Assembly: GCF_007827595.1 (NCBI RefSeq)
Contig: NZ_VISR01000006.1
Span: 242,796-306,795, forward strand
Length of the DNA: 64,000 nt
Origin: Streptomyces sp. BK340
GTDB lineage: Bacteria; Actinomycetota; Actinomycetes; Streptomycetales; Streptomycetaceae
Reading direction: 5' to 3'
Below the pieces are notes generated by a model. That model searched no databases. It had not been told where the DNA came from and saw only the letters and a program-made list of their open reading frames with translations. Shown piece by piece: positions 34,701-44,000 of the stretch. Each line of letters starts with the position of its first letter. The stretch's first letter is position 1. Both the position numbers and the translations under genes were made by a program.

Positions 34701-35222
34701 TCAGGACGCCGGCGACTGCTCCGCGGACGGCACCTGGACCGCCATCCGCGAGGAGAGCGCGGTGTTGAAGCGTGTGAGGAGCGTGCAGAACTGCTCGCGC
34801 TCCTCCGGCGCCCAGTCGTGTGTCAGCTCGGCCATCAACTGACGCCGCGACGAACGCACTTCCTCCAGCCGCGAGGACCCGCGCGGCGACAGCTGGAGCA
34901 CCACCGCCCGCCCGTCCTCCGGGTGCGAGGTGCGCTTGACGAGCCCGGTGTCGACCAGCGGGGCCACCTGCCGGGTGACCGTGGAGGAGTCGATCCCCAT
35001 GCTCGCGGCGAGCGCCTTGACGCCCATCGGGCCTTCCTTGTCGAGGCGGTTGAGCAGCAGGTACGCGGCGCGGTCCATGGAGTTGCGCACCTGTCCGACG
35101 CCGCCGAGCCGGGTCTGTTCGGCACGGCGGGCGAACACCGCCACCTCGTGCTGGAGGGTGTCGAGGAGACCGGTGTCACCGACGGTCGTCATGTCCATCG
35201 ACATTTCAGGTGTTGTGGGCAT
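34701..35222 (-). CDS. MarR-family transcriptional regulator
   Basis: 173 residues. Winged helix at about 60-130: AAYLLLNRLDKEGPMGVKALAASMG, the recognition helix SSTVTRQVAPLVDTGLV, and the wing RTSHPEDGRAVVLQLSPRG. Divergent from ilvA; its target may be itself or ilvA. No obvious palindrome was found in the 144-base gap. ATG 35222 is used; later Met codons at positions 7, 9 and 11 are possible starts. Confidence 0.86.
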   Translation of the reverse strand: MPTTPEMSMDMTTVGDTGLLDTLQHEVAVFARRAEQTRLGGVGQVRNSMDRAAYLLLNRLDKEGPMGVKALAASMGIDSSTVTRQVAPLVDTGLVKRTSHPEDGRAVVLQLSPRGSSRLEEVRSSRRQLMAELTHDWAPEEREQFCTLLTRFNTALSSRMAVQVPSAEQSPAS

Positions 35223-35366
35223 GGCCGGAGGCTCGCTTCATGAAGGGCTGCTGGGTTGGGGGACAGGGTACGCGGCCCGGGGGCGGGCCGTACCGGCGCG
35301 GACCAAACCGGTCTCGGAGCTTGGTCACACCCGCCGTGTGCGAGCGTGAACTGCGAGACTTGAGTC

Positions 35367-36596
35367 ATGAGCTACGGCACGGCTGACTCCTTGCGCTCCG
35401 TCACCCTCGACGACGTGCGCGGAGCCCAGAAGATGCTCTCCGGTGTGGCACGTGTGACGGCGATGGAGGGCAGCCGCCACCTGTCCCAGCTGGTCGGCGC
35501 GCCGGTGCACTTCAAGTGCGAGAACCTGCAGCGGACCGGCTCGTTCAAGCTGCGCGGCGCCTACATCCGGATCGCCGGTCTGCTGCCGGAGGAACGTGCC
35601 GCCGGGGTGGTGGCCGCGAGCGCCGGGAACCACGCACAGGGCGTGGCGCTCGCCTCCGCGCTGCTCGGGGTGCACGCCACCGTGTTCATGCCGGAGGGTG
35701 CCCCGCTGCCGAAGATCAGCGCGACCCGGGACTACGGCGCCGAGGTGCGCCTGCACGGTCAGGTGGTCGACGAGACGCTGGCCGCCGCCCAGGAGTACGC
35801 GGAGCAGACAGGCGCTGTGTTCATCCACCCCTTCGACCACCCGGACGTCATCGCAGGTCAGGGCACGGTCGGCCTGGAGATCCTGGAGCAGTGCCCGGAG
35901 GTGCGCACGATCGTCGTCGGCATCGGCGGCGGCGGGCTCGCGGCCGGCATCGCGGTCGCGGTGAAGGCGCTGCGGCCGGACGTGCGGATCGTCGGGGTGC
36001 AGGCGGAGGGCGCGGCGGCCTACCCGCCCTCGCTCGCGGCCGGCCGGCCGGTGTCGGTGGAGCATCCGGCGACGATGGCCGACGGCATCAGGGTCGGGCG
36101 GCCCGGCCTCGTGCCGTTCGGGATCATCGAGGAACTGGTGGACGAGGTGCGCACGGTCAGCGAGGACCAGCTGTCGGCCGCGCTGCTGCTGTGTCTGGAG
36201 CGGGCCAAGCTGGTCGTGGAACCGGCCGGGGCGAGCCCGGTCGCGGCTCTGCTCGGCGAGCCCGGCGCCTTCCCCGGCCCGGTCGTCGCGGTGCTGTCCG
36301 GCGGCAACGTCGACCCGGTGCTGCTGCAGCGGGTGCTGCGCCACGGCATGGCGGCGCAGGGCCGCTACCTCGCCGTCCGGCTGCGGCTGACCGACCGTCC
36401 GGGCGCCCTCGCCACGCTCCTCGGGGTGTTGTCAGCGGTCGACGCCAACGTCCTCGACGTGAGTCACGTACGCACCGATCCCCGGCTCGGGCTCACGGAG
36501 GCGGAGGTGGAGCTGCACCTCGAGACGAAGGGACCGGCGCACTGCGCCGAGGTCGGCCAGGCCCTGGGCGAGGCGGGCTACACGGTCATCGGCTGA
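35367..36596 (+). CDS. ilvA: Threonine ammonia-lyase (threonine dehydratase)
   Basis: 409 residues. PLP fold type II: Lys61 in RTGSFKLRGAYIR, the Gly-rich phosphate loop IGGGGLAAG (about 190-198), and the Ser/Asn loop SAGNHAQGVALA. One C-terminal ACT domain (about 335-409), the short catabolic or valine-type arrangement rather than the two-ACT biosynthetic one. Converts L-threonine to 2-oxobutanoate and ammonia. Confidence 0.92.
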   Translation: MSYGTADSLRSVTLDDVRGAQKMLSGVARVTAMEGSRHLSQLVGAPVHFKCENLQRTGSFKLRGAYIRIAGLLPEERAAGVVAASAGNHAQGVALASALLGVHATVFMPEGAPLPKISATRDYGAEVRLHGQVVDETLAAAQEYAEQTGAVFIHPFDHPDVIAGQGTVGLEILEQCPEVRTIVVGIGGGGLAAGIAVAVKALRPDVRIVGVQAEGAAAYPPSLAAGRPVSVEHPATMADGIRVGRPGLVPFGIIEELVDEVRTVSEDQLSAALLLCLERAKLVVEPAGASPVAALLGEPGAFPGPVVAVLSGGNVDPVLLQRVLRHGMAAQGRYLAVRLRLTDRPGALATLLGVLSAVDANVLDVSHVRTDPRLGLTEAEVELHLETKGPAHCAEVGQALGEAGYTVIG

Positions 36597-36644
36597 GGCC
36601 GGCCGGGGCCCGGAGCAGGCGGTCACTCGTTCGGGGAAAAACCA

Positions 36645-36673
36645 TTGAGAGACGCGATACATCGCGTTATGGT
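36645..36673 (+). promoter_or_regulatory. Promoter with operator for the DrrAB-type operon
   Basis: TTGAGA (36645-36650) and TATGGT (36668-36673) with a 17-base spacer that carries the perfect palindrome ACGCGAT-AC-ATCGCGT (36652-36667). A PadR- or TetR-type repressor is likely; none is encoded next to it. Confidence 0.7.
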
Positions 36674-36680
36674 GTGTCGC

Positions 36681-36785
36681 GTGGCTGCCGGTCCGCCGGC
36701 CGCCTGTCCGCCGGTTCGCGCACGGAAAGCCCCTGGTGGAAAAAGACTGGGTGGCGCCGAGCGGACAAACCCAGCCTTTCCGTAA
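36681..36785 (+). CDS. Putative 34-codon leader peptide (uORF) before the ABC exporter
   Basis: GTG 36681 lies seven bases after the -10 box, so it would be at or beside the first base of the mRNA. The frame MAAGPPAACPPVRARKAPGG... ends at TAA 36783-36785, in the right arm of an inverted repeat (ACGGAAAG 36722-36729 / CTTTCCGT 36776-36783). Third-position G+C is low (19 of 34 codons) and AAA, AGA and ACA codons appear, unlike normal genes here. It is therefore either a regulatory leader or not translated. Confidence 0.42.
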   Translation: MAAGPPAACPPVRARKAPGGKRLGGAERTNPAFP

Positions 36786-36795
36786 CCCCCCACCC
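36722..36795 (+). promoter_or_regulatory. Structured leader, possible attenuator, of the DrrAB-type operon
   Basis: Nested pairs ACGGAAAG/CTTTCCGT (36722-36729, 36776-36783) and CTGGGT/ACCCAG (36747-36752, 36769-36774). GGGTGG (36749-36754) could instead pair with CCACCC (36790-36795), a mutually exclusive fold. Confidence 0.45.
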
Positions 36796-36830
36796 CTTCC
36801 CGAACGATCCCCGACGACGTGGAGACTCAC

Positions 36831-37814
36831 ATGCCAGGCGCCATCTATGCCGAAGGTCTGGTGAAGACCTTCGGTGACGTAAGGGCACTGGACGGCGTCG
36901 ACCTCGATGTCCCCGAGGGCACGGTCCTCGGCCTGCTCGGGCCGAACGGCGCCGGCAAGACGACGACGGTGCGATGCCTGACCACACTGCTGCGCCCCGA
37001 CAGCGGCCGGGCGGTCGTCGCGGGGGTGGACGTCCTCAAGCACCCCGACACCGTGCGCCGCTCCATAGGCCTGTCCGGTCAGTTCGCGGCGGTCGACGAG
37101 TATCTGACCGGCCGGGAGAACCTCCAGATGGTGGGGCAGCTCTACCAGATGAGGGCCCGGGCGGCCAGAGCGCGCGCATCCGAGCTGCTCGAGCAGTTCA
37201 ACCTCGCCGACGCCGCCGACCGCCCCGCCAAGACCTACTCCGGAGGCATGCGCCGCCGACTCGATCTCGCGGCCGCCCTCGTGGTCTCACCGCCCGTGAT
37301 GTTCATGGACGAGCCGACCACCGGCCTCGACCCGCGCAACCGCCAGCAGCTGTGGGAGGTCATCAAACGGCTCGTCTCCGGCGGTACGACGCTGCTGCTG
37401 ACGACTCAGTATCTGGAAGAGGCCGACCACCTCGCCCACGACATCGCGGTCGTCGACCACGGCCGGGTCATCGCCAAGGGCACCTCCGACCAGCTCAAGG
37501 CCCGCACCGGCGGCGAGCGCGTCGAGGTCGTGGTGCACGAGCGCGAGCACATCCGGACCGCTCTGGAGATCCTGCGGGGCTTCGGCAAGGGGGAGACCAC
37601 GGTCGAGGAGCACACCCGCAGGCTCACCGTCCCCGTCAGCGGCGGCGCCAAGCTGCTTGCCGAGGTCATCCGGGAGCTGGACACCCGCGGGATCGAGATG
37701 GACGACATAGGACTGCGCCGCCCCACCCTCGACGACGTCTTCCTGTCCCTGACCGGACACGTGGCCGAGCGCACCGACCAGGACGAGACGAACGGCAAGG
37801 AGGCCGTGAAGTGA
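36831..37814 (+). CDS. DrrA-type ABC exporter ATPase
   Basis: 327 residues from ATG 36831 (GGAG eight bases upstream). Walker A GPNGAGKTT (37-45), Q-loop LSGQFAAVDEYLTG, signature YSGGMRRRLDLAAAL, Walker B VMFMDEPTTGLD, switch LLTTQYLEEAD, and the C-terminal extension RRPTLDDVFLSLTGH typical of daunorubicin-resistance ATPases. Exports a hydrophobic drug or lipid with the permease encoded next. Overlaps the permease start by four bases. Confidence 0.92.
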   Translation: MPGAIYAEGLVKTFGDVRALDGVDLDVPEGTVLGLLGPNGAGKTTTVRCLTTLLRPDSGRAVVAGVDVLKHPDTVRRSIGLSGQFAAVDEYLTGRENLQMVGQLYQMRARAARARASELLEQFNLADAADRPAKTYSGGMRRRLDLAAALVVSPPVMFMDEPTTGLDPRNRQQLWEVIKRLVSGGTTLLLTTQYLEEADHLAHDIAVVDHGRVIAKGTSDQLKARTGGERVEVVVHEREHIRTALEILRGFGKGETTVEEHTRRLTVPVSGGAKLLAEVIRELDTRGIEMDDIGLRRPTLDDVFLSLTGHVAERTDQDETNGKEAVK

Positions 37815-38668
37815 GTGCCGTCACCGACGCCGTGCGTGCCGCGGCTCCCGGCAACCCCATCGGCCGGTCCCTGCGGGACTCGCTGATCGTCGCCAAGCGC
37901 AACCTGATCCGGATGTCCCGGATCCCCGAAATGCTGATCTTCGGGCTGATCCAGCCCATCATGTTCGTGGTGCTGTTCACCTACGTGTTCGGCGGCTCCA
38001 TGAAGATCGACGGCAGCACCAGCGCGATCGACTACAAGAACTTCCTGATGGCCGGCATCTTCGCGCAGACCGTCACCTTCGCCACCGCCAGTTCCGGCGC
38101 CGGCATCGCCGACGACATGCACAAGGGGCTCATCGACCGATTCCGCTCCCTGCCCATGGCACGCGGCGCGGTGCTCACCGGCCGCACCCTCGCCGACCTG
38201 GTCCAGACGGCTCTCACCCTGCTGGTCCTGGCCGTCGTGGCGCTCCTGGTCGGCTGGCAGGTCGGGACCTATCACGGCACCGACGCCGGCCGGGTCCTCG
38301 CGGCCTTCGGCCTGCTGCTTCTGCTCGGGTATGCGTTCACCTGGATCGGCGCCCTGATCGGCCTGACCGTCCGCACCCCGGAGGCGGCCACCTCCGGCGG
38401 ACTGATCTGGCTCTTCCCGGTGACCTTCATCTCGAACGCGTTCGTCGACACCAGCAACATGACCCCGTGGCTGCGCCACATAGCGGAGTGGAACCCGTTC
38501 AGCGCCACCGTCCAGGCGGCCCGGGTGCTGTTCGGCAGCCCCGGCCAGTCCGACTCGACGGCCTGGCCCATGCAACACCCGGTCTGGGCCTCGCTGCTCT
38601 ACTCGGTGCTGATCGTCGTCGTCTTCCGCACCCTGGCCGTCCGCAAGTACCGCTCGGCGACCGCCTGA
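37811..38668 (+). CDS. DrrB-type ABC-2 permease
   Basis: 285 residues, GTG 37811 overlapping the ATPase stop (GTGA). Six hydrophobic helices from about 45 to 275, with the ABC-2 motif region around DDMHKGLIDRFRSLPMARGAVLTGR (about 102-126). Forms the channel for the DrrA-type ATPase. The long alternative frame beginning at 36974 is an overlap artefact. Confidence 0.92.
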   Translation: MSAVTDAVRAAAPGNPIGRSLRDSLIVAKRNLIRMSRIPEMLIFGLIQPIMFVVLFTYVFGGSMKIDGSTSAIDYKNFLMAGIFAQTVTFATASSGAGIADDMHKGLIDRFRSLPMARGAVLTGRTLADLVQTALTLLVLAVVALLVGWQVGTYHGTDAGRVLAAFGLLLLLGYAFTWIGALIGLTVRTPEAATSGGLIWLFPVTFISNAFVDTSNMTPWLRHIAEWNPFSATVQAARVLFGSPGQSDSTAWPMQHPVWASLLYSVLIVVVFRTLAVRKYRSATA

Positions 38669-38678
38669 CGGCATGGCT

Positions 38679-38720
38679 GCGCCCCCGGTGTCACGCGGAT
38701 CACGCGGACGCCGGGGGCGC
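38679..38720. terminator. Bidirectional terminator between the exporter operon and greA
   Basis: GCGCCCCCGG / CCGGGGGCGC, a 10-bp perfect stem. The loop contains a 9-base tandem repeat TCACGCGGA x2. Confidence 0.72.
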
Positions 38721-38741
38721 GGGCCGAAGCGGTGGGTGGGA

Positions 38742-39242
38742 TCAGGCCGAGTACGGATCGGCCTTGAGGATCCGCACCGAGGCCTTCTTGCCGTTCGGCA
38801 GTTCGTACTCCGCGTCCTCGCCGACCTTGTGGCCGATCACGCCGGCACCCAGCGGGGACTGCGGCGAGTACGTCTCGATGTCGGCGCTCGCGTACTCGCG
38901 GGAGGCGAGCAGGAACGTCATCGTGTCGTCCTCGTCACCGTCGAAGGCGATCGTGACGACCATGCCGGGCGCGACGGCGCCGTCCGCGGAGGCCGGAGCC
39001 TCGCCCACCTGGGCGTTCTCCAGAAGCTGGGTCAGCTGGCGCACACGAAGCTCCTGCTTGCCCTGCTCCTCCTTGGCAGCGTGATACCCGCCGTTCTCGC
39101 GCAGGTCGCCCTCCTCGCGCGCGGCCGCGATCTTGGCGGCGATCTCCGTGCGCGCAGGACCAGTAAGGTACTCAAGCTCGTCCTTGAGCTTGTTGTACGC
39201 CTCCTGGGTCAGCCAGGTGACGTTCTCGCTGGTCTGGGTCAC
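38742..39242 (-). CDS. greA: Transcription elongation factor GreA
   Basis: 166 residues from GTG 39242 with GAGGAG upstream. Coiled-coil N-terminal domain (WLTQEAYNKLKDELEYL, EIAAKIAAAREEGDLRENGGYHAAKEEQG, with the acidic tip DLRENGGY) and a C-terminal FKBP-like domain (SPLGAGVIGHKVGEDAEY). Stimulates RNA polymerase cleavage of backtracked transcripts. The order greA-DUF4307-mca is conserved in actinomycetes. Confidence 0.95.
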   Translation of the reverse strand: MTQTSENVTWLTQEAYNKLKDELEYLTGPARTEIAAKIAAAREEGDLRENGGYHAAKEEQGKQELRVRQLTQLLENAQVGEAPASADGAVAPGMVVTIAFDGDEDDTMTFLLASREYASADIETYSPQSPLGAGVIGHKVGEDAEYELPNGKKASVRILKADPYSA

Positions 39243-39413
39243 AGGGTGCTCCTCGTCGGTACTGGGAATACAAAGCATCGCCCTACCCAGAAGAATGTTC
39301 CTTCTTGGATGGGCGAAACCACGAGCCTAACAATTCAACGGCGGAAGGGGGAGGACATATGCCACCAGAATCTCATCAATGCAGCTCAGGGTGTATGCAT
39401 TGCGAGTGAAGGA

Positions 39414-39812
39414 TCAGCCGGCGTGGCAGCCGAGCAGCTCGGCCGTCGTCCCCTTGGCCGTCGTACGGAGCGTGACGACCTTGTCGATGCGCGTGGCCGG
39501 ACCCGTGAAGCGGAAGTCCGCCCGGCCCACCTCGGCACCGTCCGCCGACTGGGATCGCAGGGTGCAGTAGCCGTCGGCGCCGGAGTCCTTGTGCACCTCC
39601 AGATGCACCTCGACCGCGTCGTCCGAGGCCTGGAAGGTGATCACCTGGGCGCTGATCTCGTTCTGCGCGACGTAGTGGTAGGCGAAGTAGCCGACGAGTG
39701 CGAGCAGGGCCGCGCCCAGAGCCGCACCGATGATCTTGAGCTTGCGGTCGGCACGCTCGTCCGAGGAACGGCCGTAGCGGCCCTCGGGCAGCCGCGCGCT
39801 CGCCGTGCTCAT
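39414..39812 (-). CDS. DUF4307 single-pass membrane protein
   Basis: 132 residues. Cytoplasmic head, one membrane helix (about 26-46, IIGAALGAALLALVGYFAYHY) and an exterior beta-sandwich-like domain with two cysteines (GYCTLRS and LLGCHAG). Matches the actinobacterial DUF4307 family, found next to mca. Function unknown; a link to mycothiol metabolism is only contextual. The 171-base gap to greA holds the short inverted repeat AGAAG/CTTCT near 39290 and no gene. Confidence 0.85.
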   Translation of the reverse strand: MSTASARLPEGRYGRSSDERADRKLKIIGAALGAALLALVGYFAYHYVAQNEISAQVITFQASDDAVEVHLEVHKDSGADGYCTLRSQSADGAEVGRADFRFTGPATRIDKVVTLRTTAKGTTAELLGCHAG

Positions 39813-39914
39813 GATCGTCCTCTCCGCGGAATTATTCGCCCCCCGATTCGGTCACTATAGAAGCCGCCGAACGCACCCCAAGACGCGGGGGCGCCGACAT
39901 ACGAGGATCGAGTC

Positions 39915-40796
39915 TTGACTGACCAGCTGCGACTGATGGCCGTGCACGCGCACCCCGACGACGAGTCGAGCAAGGGCGCGGCGACCATGGCGAAGTACGT
40001 GTCCGAGGGGGTGGACGTGCTGGTGGTGACCTGCACGGGCGGAGAGCGCGGGTCCATCCTCAATCCCAAGCTGCAGGGCGACAAGTACATCGAGGAGCAC
40101 ATCCACGAGGTACGCAAGAAGGAGATGGACGAGGCTCGCGAGATCCTCGGGATCAAGCAGGAGTGGCTCGGCTTCGTCGACTCCGGCCTGCCCGAGGGCG
40201 ACCCGCTGCCCCCGCTGCCCGAGGGCTGCTTCGCCCTGGAGGACGTGGACAAGGCGGCCGGTGAGCTCGTCCGGAAGATCCGCTCGTTCCGCCCGCAGGT
40301 GGTCACCACCTACGACGAGAACGGCGGCTACCCGCACCCCGACCACATCATGACCCACAAGATCTCGATGGTGGCGTTCGAGGGCGCGTCGGACACCGAG
40401 AAGTACCCCGAGAGCGAGTACGGCCCGGCCTACCAGCCGTTCAAGCTCTACTACAACCAGGGCTTCAACCGGCCCCGCACCGAGGCGCTGCACCAGGCGA
40501 TGCTCGACCGCGGTCTGGACTCGCCCTACGGGGAGTGGCTCAAGCGCTGGAAGGAGTTCGAGCGCACCGAGCGCACGCTGACCACGCACATCCCGTGCGC
40601 GGAGTTCTTCGAGATCCGCGACAAGGCGCTGATCGCCCACGCCACGCAGATCGACCCCGACGGCGGCTGGTTCAAGGTGCCGCTGGAGCTGCAGAAGGCG
40701 GTCTGGCCGACGGAGGAGTACGAGCTGGCGAAGTCGCTCGTCGACACCTCCCTCCCCGAGGACGACCTCTTCGCGGGCATCCGCGACAATGCCTGA
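39915..40796 (+). CDS. mca: Mycothiol S-conjugate amidase
   Basis: 293 residues, TTG 39915 with GAGG eight bases upstream. Zinc motif HAHPDDESSKG (11-21) and the third ligand region GGYPHPDHIMTH. Cleaves mycothiol conjugates to mercapturic acids and glucosaminyl-inositol, detoxifying alkylating agents and antibiotics. Length and the GERGSILNPKLQGDKY segment favour Mca over its paralog MshB. Overlaps the next small gene by eight bases. Confidence 0.95.
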   Translation: MTDQLRLMAVHAHPDDESSKGAATMAKYVSEGVDVLVVTCTGGERGSILNPKLQGDKYIEEHIHEVRKKEMDEAREILGIKQEWLGFVDSGLPEGDPLPPLPEGCFALEDVDKAAGELVRKIRSFRPQVVTTYDENGGYPHPDHIMTHKISMVAFEGASDTEKYPESEYGPAYQPFKLYYNQGFNRPRTEALHQAMLDRGLDSPYGEWLKRWKEFERTERTLTTHIPCAEFFEIRDKALIAHATQIDPDGGWFKVPLELQKAVWPTEEYELAKSLVDTSLPEDDLFAGIRDNA

Positions 40797-41022
40797 CATG
40801 AGCGCAAGCCTGGCACTGACGCACCTCGTCCCCCTCGCCAAGGAGGTCGACGAGAACAAGGTCACCCCCGGCGTCCTCGGCTTCATCGTCTTCGCGATGC
40901 TGGCCCTGGCCGTGTGGGGTCTGATGAAGTCGATGAACAAGCACATGCAGAAGGTCGCCTTCACGGAGTCCCCGGACGCCGGGGCCGAGAAGACGGCCGA
41001 CTCCACGGAACAGCGGGGCTGA
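40789..41022 (+). CDS. Small single-pass membrane protein downstream of mca
   Basis: 77 residues. One membrane helix (about 29-47, VLGFIVFAMLALAVWGLMKSM) and a polar C-terminal tail. ATG 40789 overlaps mca by eight bases; ATG 40798 is an alternative. The position after mca is typical of Streptomyces. Function unknown. Confidence 0.8.
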   Translation: MPDMSASLALTHLVPLAKEVDENKVTPGVLGFIVFAMLALAVWGLMKSMNKHMQKVAFTESPDAGAEKTADSTEQRG

Positions 41023-41026
41023 CCGC

Positions 41027-44000
41027 TCAGCGCCCGACCGGAACCGCCACTCCCATCACCTCCCGGGCGTGGCGGTCCGGCGTCATGCGCAGCCGCCAGG
41101 CCTGCCAGCCCGCCTCCAGGCTCACGCCCCGCTCCAGCAGCAGGGCGTAGGCCGGCACCCACTCGGCCAGCTTCTCGTCCCGCAGCGGATGCGTGGCGCG
41201 GGCCAGCCGGGCCAGCTCCTCCTGGGCGACGGCCGTCCCCACGTCCACCCCGCCCGGCGCCGCGTACGGCAGCAGGGTGCAGCGCAGGAAGCGGGCCCAG
41301 TCCTCGCCGCGCCGGTCGCCGTAGGAGGTGAACAGGGTCAGCGCCTCGTCGCACAGGGCCAGCGCCTGCGGGATCCGGGCGTTGCCCGCGTCCACCACCG
41401 CCAGCTCCAGACAGGTCCAGGCCTCGCCGTGGGCGACGCCGATGCGCTGGAAGTCGGCGCGGGCGTCCACGAGCAGCTGGCGGGCGAAGCCCGAGTTGCG
41501 CAGCGAGCCGGTCTGCGCGGCCCGCTGGTCCCGGGTGGCCCGGGCCGAGTGGTGCCGGGCGCAGGCCAGGCCGTAGACGTCGCGCATCCGGGAGAACATC
41601 TGCCGGGAGCGTTCGAGATCGCGGACCGCCCGGTCCAGCTCGCCGGTCTCCTCCAGAGCCTGGCCGAGGTAGTACAGCGTCCAGGCCTCGCCCCGCGCGT
41701 CCTCGTTGTCCCGGTGCCTGGCCGCCGCCTGGCGCAGGCCCTCCACGGCGGGGGACGCGTCGCCGTCGACCAGCCGTGCCCGGGCCAGCTGGGTCAGCGC
41801 CCAGGCCTCGCCGCGCGCGTCGTGCGTACGGCGGTACCGCTCCAGGGCGGCCCGCAGCTCCGTCTCCGCGCGTGGCACGTCACCCATCCGCAGGGCCAGT
41901 TGGCCGAGCTGGAAGTGGGCCCAGGCCTCGCCGTGGAGGGAGCCGCCCTCGCGGTGCAGCACGAGGGAGCGGGTGAGCAGGTCCAGAGCCTCCGACAGCC
42001 GGGCGCGGTCGCGCTGGACCGCCGCCAGCGCGTGCATCGTCCAGGCACGGTCCGTCGCCAGCTCCTCGGCCGCCTGCAGGTCCAGGGCCTCCTGGAGCTT
42101 GGCGGCCGCCTCCGTGAGGTTGCCCTGGTGGTGCAGGGTGATCCCGAGGGAGCACAGGGCGCGGGCGGCGCCCGCGTCGTGGTGCGCCTGCCGGTAGAGG
42201 TCCACGACCGAGGCGAGCGTGGTGCGCGCCTTGTCCAGCTCGCCCAGATGACGGGCCGCGATACCCGTGCGCCACTGCACGGAACGCACCAGCAGGCCCT
42301 CGTCGACGGCCTGGGCCAGCTCGCTGATCTCGCCCAGCCGGTAAAGGTCCCCGCGCAGCAGGCAGTAGTCGCACAGGGCACCGAGCAGGTTCAGCACGGC
42401 CGCCTGGTTCACGCCGTCCGCGTGCCGCAGGGTCGCCGTGATGAAGCTGGACTCGTCGTCCAGCCAGCGCAGCGCCTCGTCGAGCGAGGTGAAGCCGTGC
42501 GGGCCGAACCGGTCCGAGCGCGTCGACATGTTGCCGTCGACCAGCCGTAGTACCGAGTCGGCCAGCTCCGCGTAGTTCACGATCAGCCGCTCCTGCGCGG
42601 CCGTGCGCTCGGCCGGGTCCTCCTCGTCCAGCAGCCGGGCCTGCGCGAAGGCACGCACCAGGTCGTGCAGCCGGTAGCGGCTGCCGCGCACATGGTCGAT
42701 CAGACCGGCCCGGGCGAGCGCGGCCAGATGCCGGGTCGCCTCCGGCTCGTCGGTGGCCAGCAGCGCGGCGGCCGCCGCGGCGCCCAGCGAGGCCCGCCCG
42801 GCCAGCGCCAGCCTCCTCAGCAGCCGGCGCGCCGTCTCCGACTGGTCGGTGTAGCGCAGCCACAGCACCCGCTCCACCGGCTCGACCGGGCCGTACGCGC
42901 CGAGATCCGTGGCCAGCTGCCGCGGTGAGCGCGGGCCCAGTGACGAGCCCGCGACACGCAGCGCCAGCGGCAGGCTCCCGCACAACTGCCGGATCAGGTC
43001 GGTGGATTCGGAGTCGTACGGTCCCGACGCGTCCTGCGCTGCTGTGCCCAGCAGCTCCTCGGCACCCGCCGCGTCCAGTGCCTCGACCGGCAGCTGGTGC
43101 ACCCAGGCCACCAGGTCCGCGGGCAGCTCCAGCGGGGTGCGGGCGGTGACCAGGACCAGGCTGTCGGAGTGCTCCGGCACCAGCGCGCGCACCTGCTCCG
43201 GGTCGGAGGCGTCGTCCAGCACGATCGTCACCGGCAGGCCGGTCAGATGCCGGTGGTACAGCTCACCGAGCCGCTTGACCTGCTGGTCGGGGGAGGAGCG
43301 TTCCCGGAACAGCAGCTGCTCGCGGGGCGCGCCGAGCCGGTTGAGCAGGTGCAGCAGGGCGTCCCGGGTGGGCAGCGGCGGCTCCTCCCGGCTGCCGCCG
43401 CGCAGGTCCACGACGACCGCGCCGCGGAAGTGGTCCCTGAGGTCGTGCGCCGCACGGACCGCGAGTGTCGTACGGCCGGAGCCAGGCTCTCCGTGCAGCA
43501 CGACCACCGTCGGCCGGGTCTCGGTGGCCGCCCGGGCCGACTGCGCCCACTGCCTGATCCGCGCCAGCTCCTGCCGGCGCCCCGCGAACGGACCTTCCGG
43601 CTCGGGCAGTTGACCGAACGACTGCTCCAGCACCGTGCGCCTGCGGGCCGCCGCGCTCTTGTCCGCACCGCGCAGCGCCGGGCCGCCCGGCTTCTTCGGA
43701 CCCATGGAGGTGCTGAGCACCCGCTGCTGGTCGAGGAACGGGCGGATGCCGCGCACCTCCAGCGCGGTCAGCCACTGCAGCCGCAGCTGCTCCGGGCCGC
43801 CGGGCTGGCCGGCCTCGCCCGCGCGATGGTGGGCGGCGGGCAGGTGGGAGCCGGCCACCTTCAGCACGGTGGCCGCGGCTCCCGCCACGCCCACGGCGAC
43901 ACCCGCGCCGACGGCCGTACCCGTGCCGGTGCCGAGGGACAGGTCGGCGACGGCGGCGGCCACCGCGGCAACGCCCGCCACCAGCAGGGCCGTTCCGGCG

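Noticed and set aside
36974..37810. N-terminal extension of the ABC-2 permease
   Set aside because: This Arg/Pro/Gly-rich stretch overlaps the ATPase gene in another frame; GTG 37811 with a four-base overlap is the natural start.
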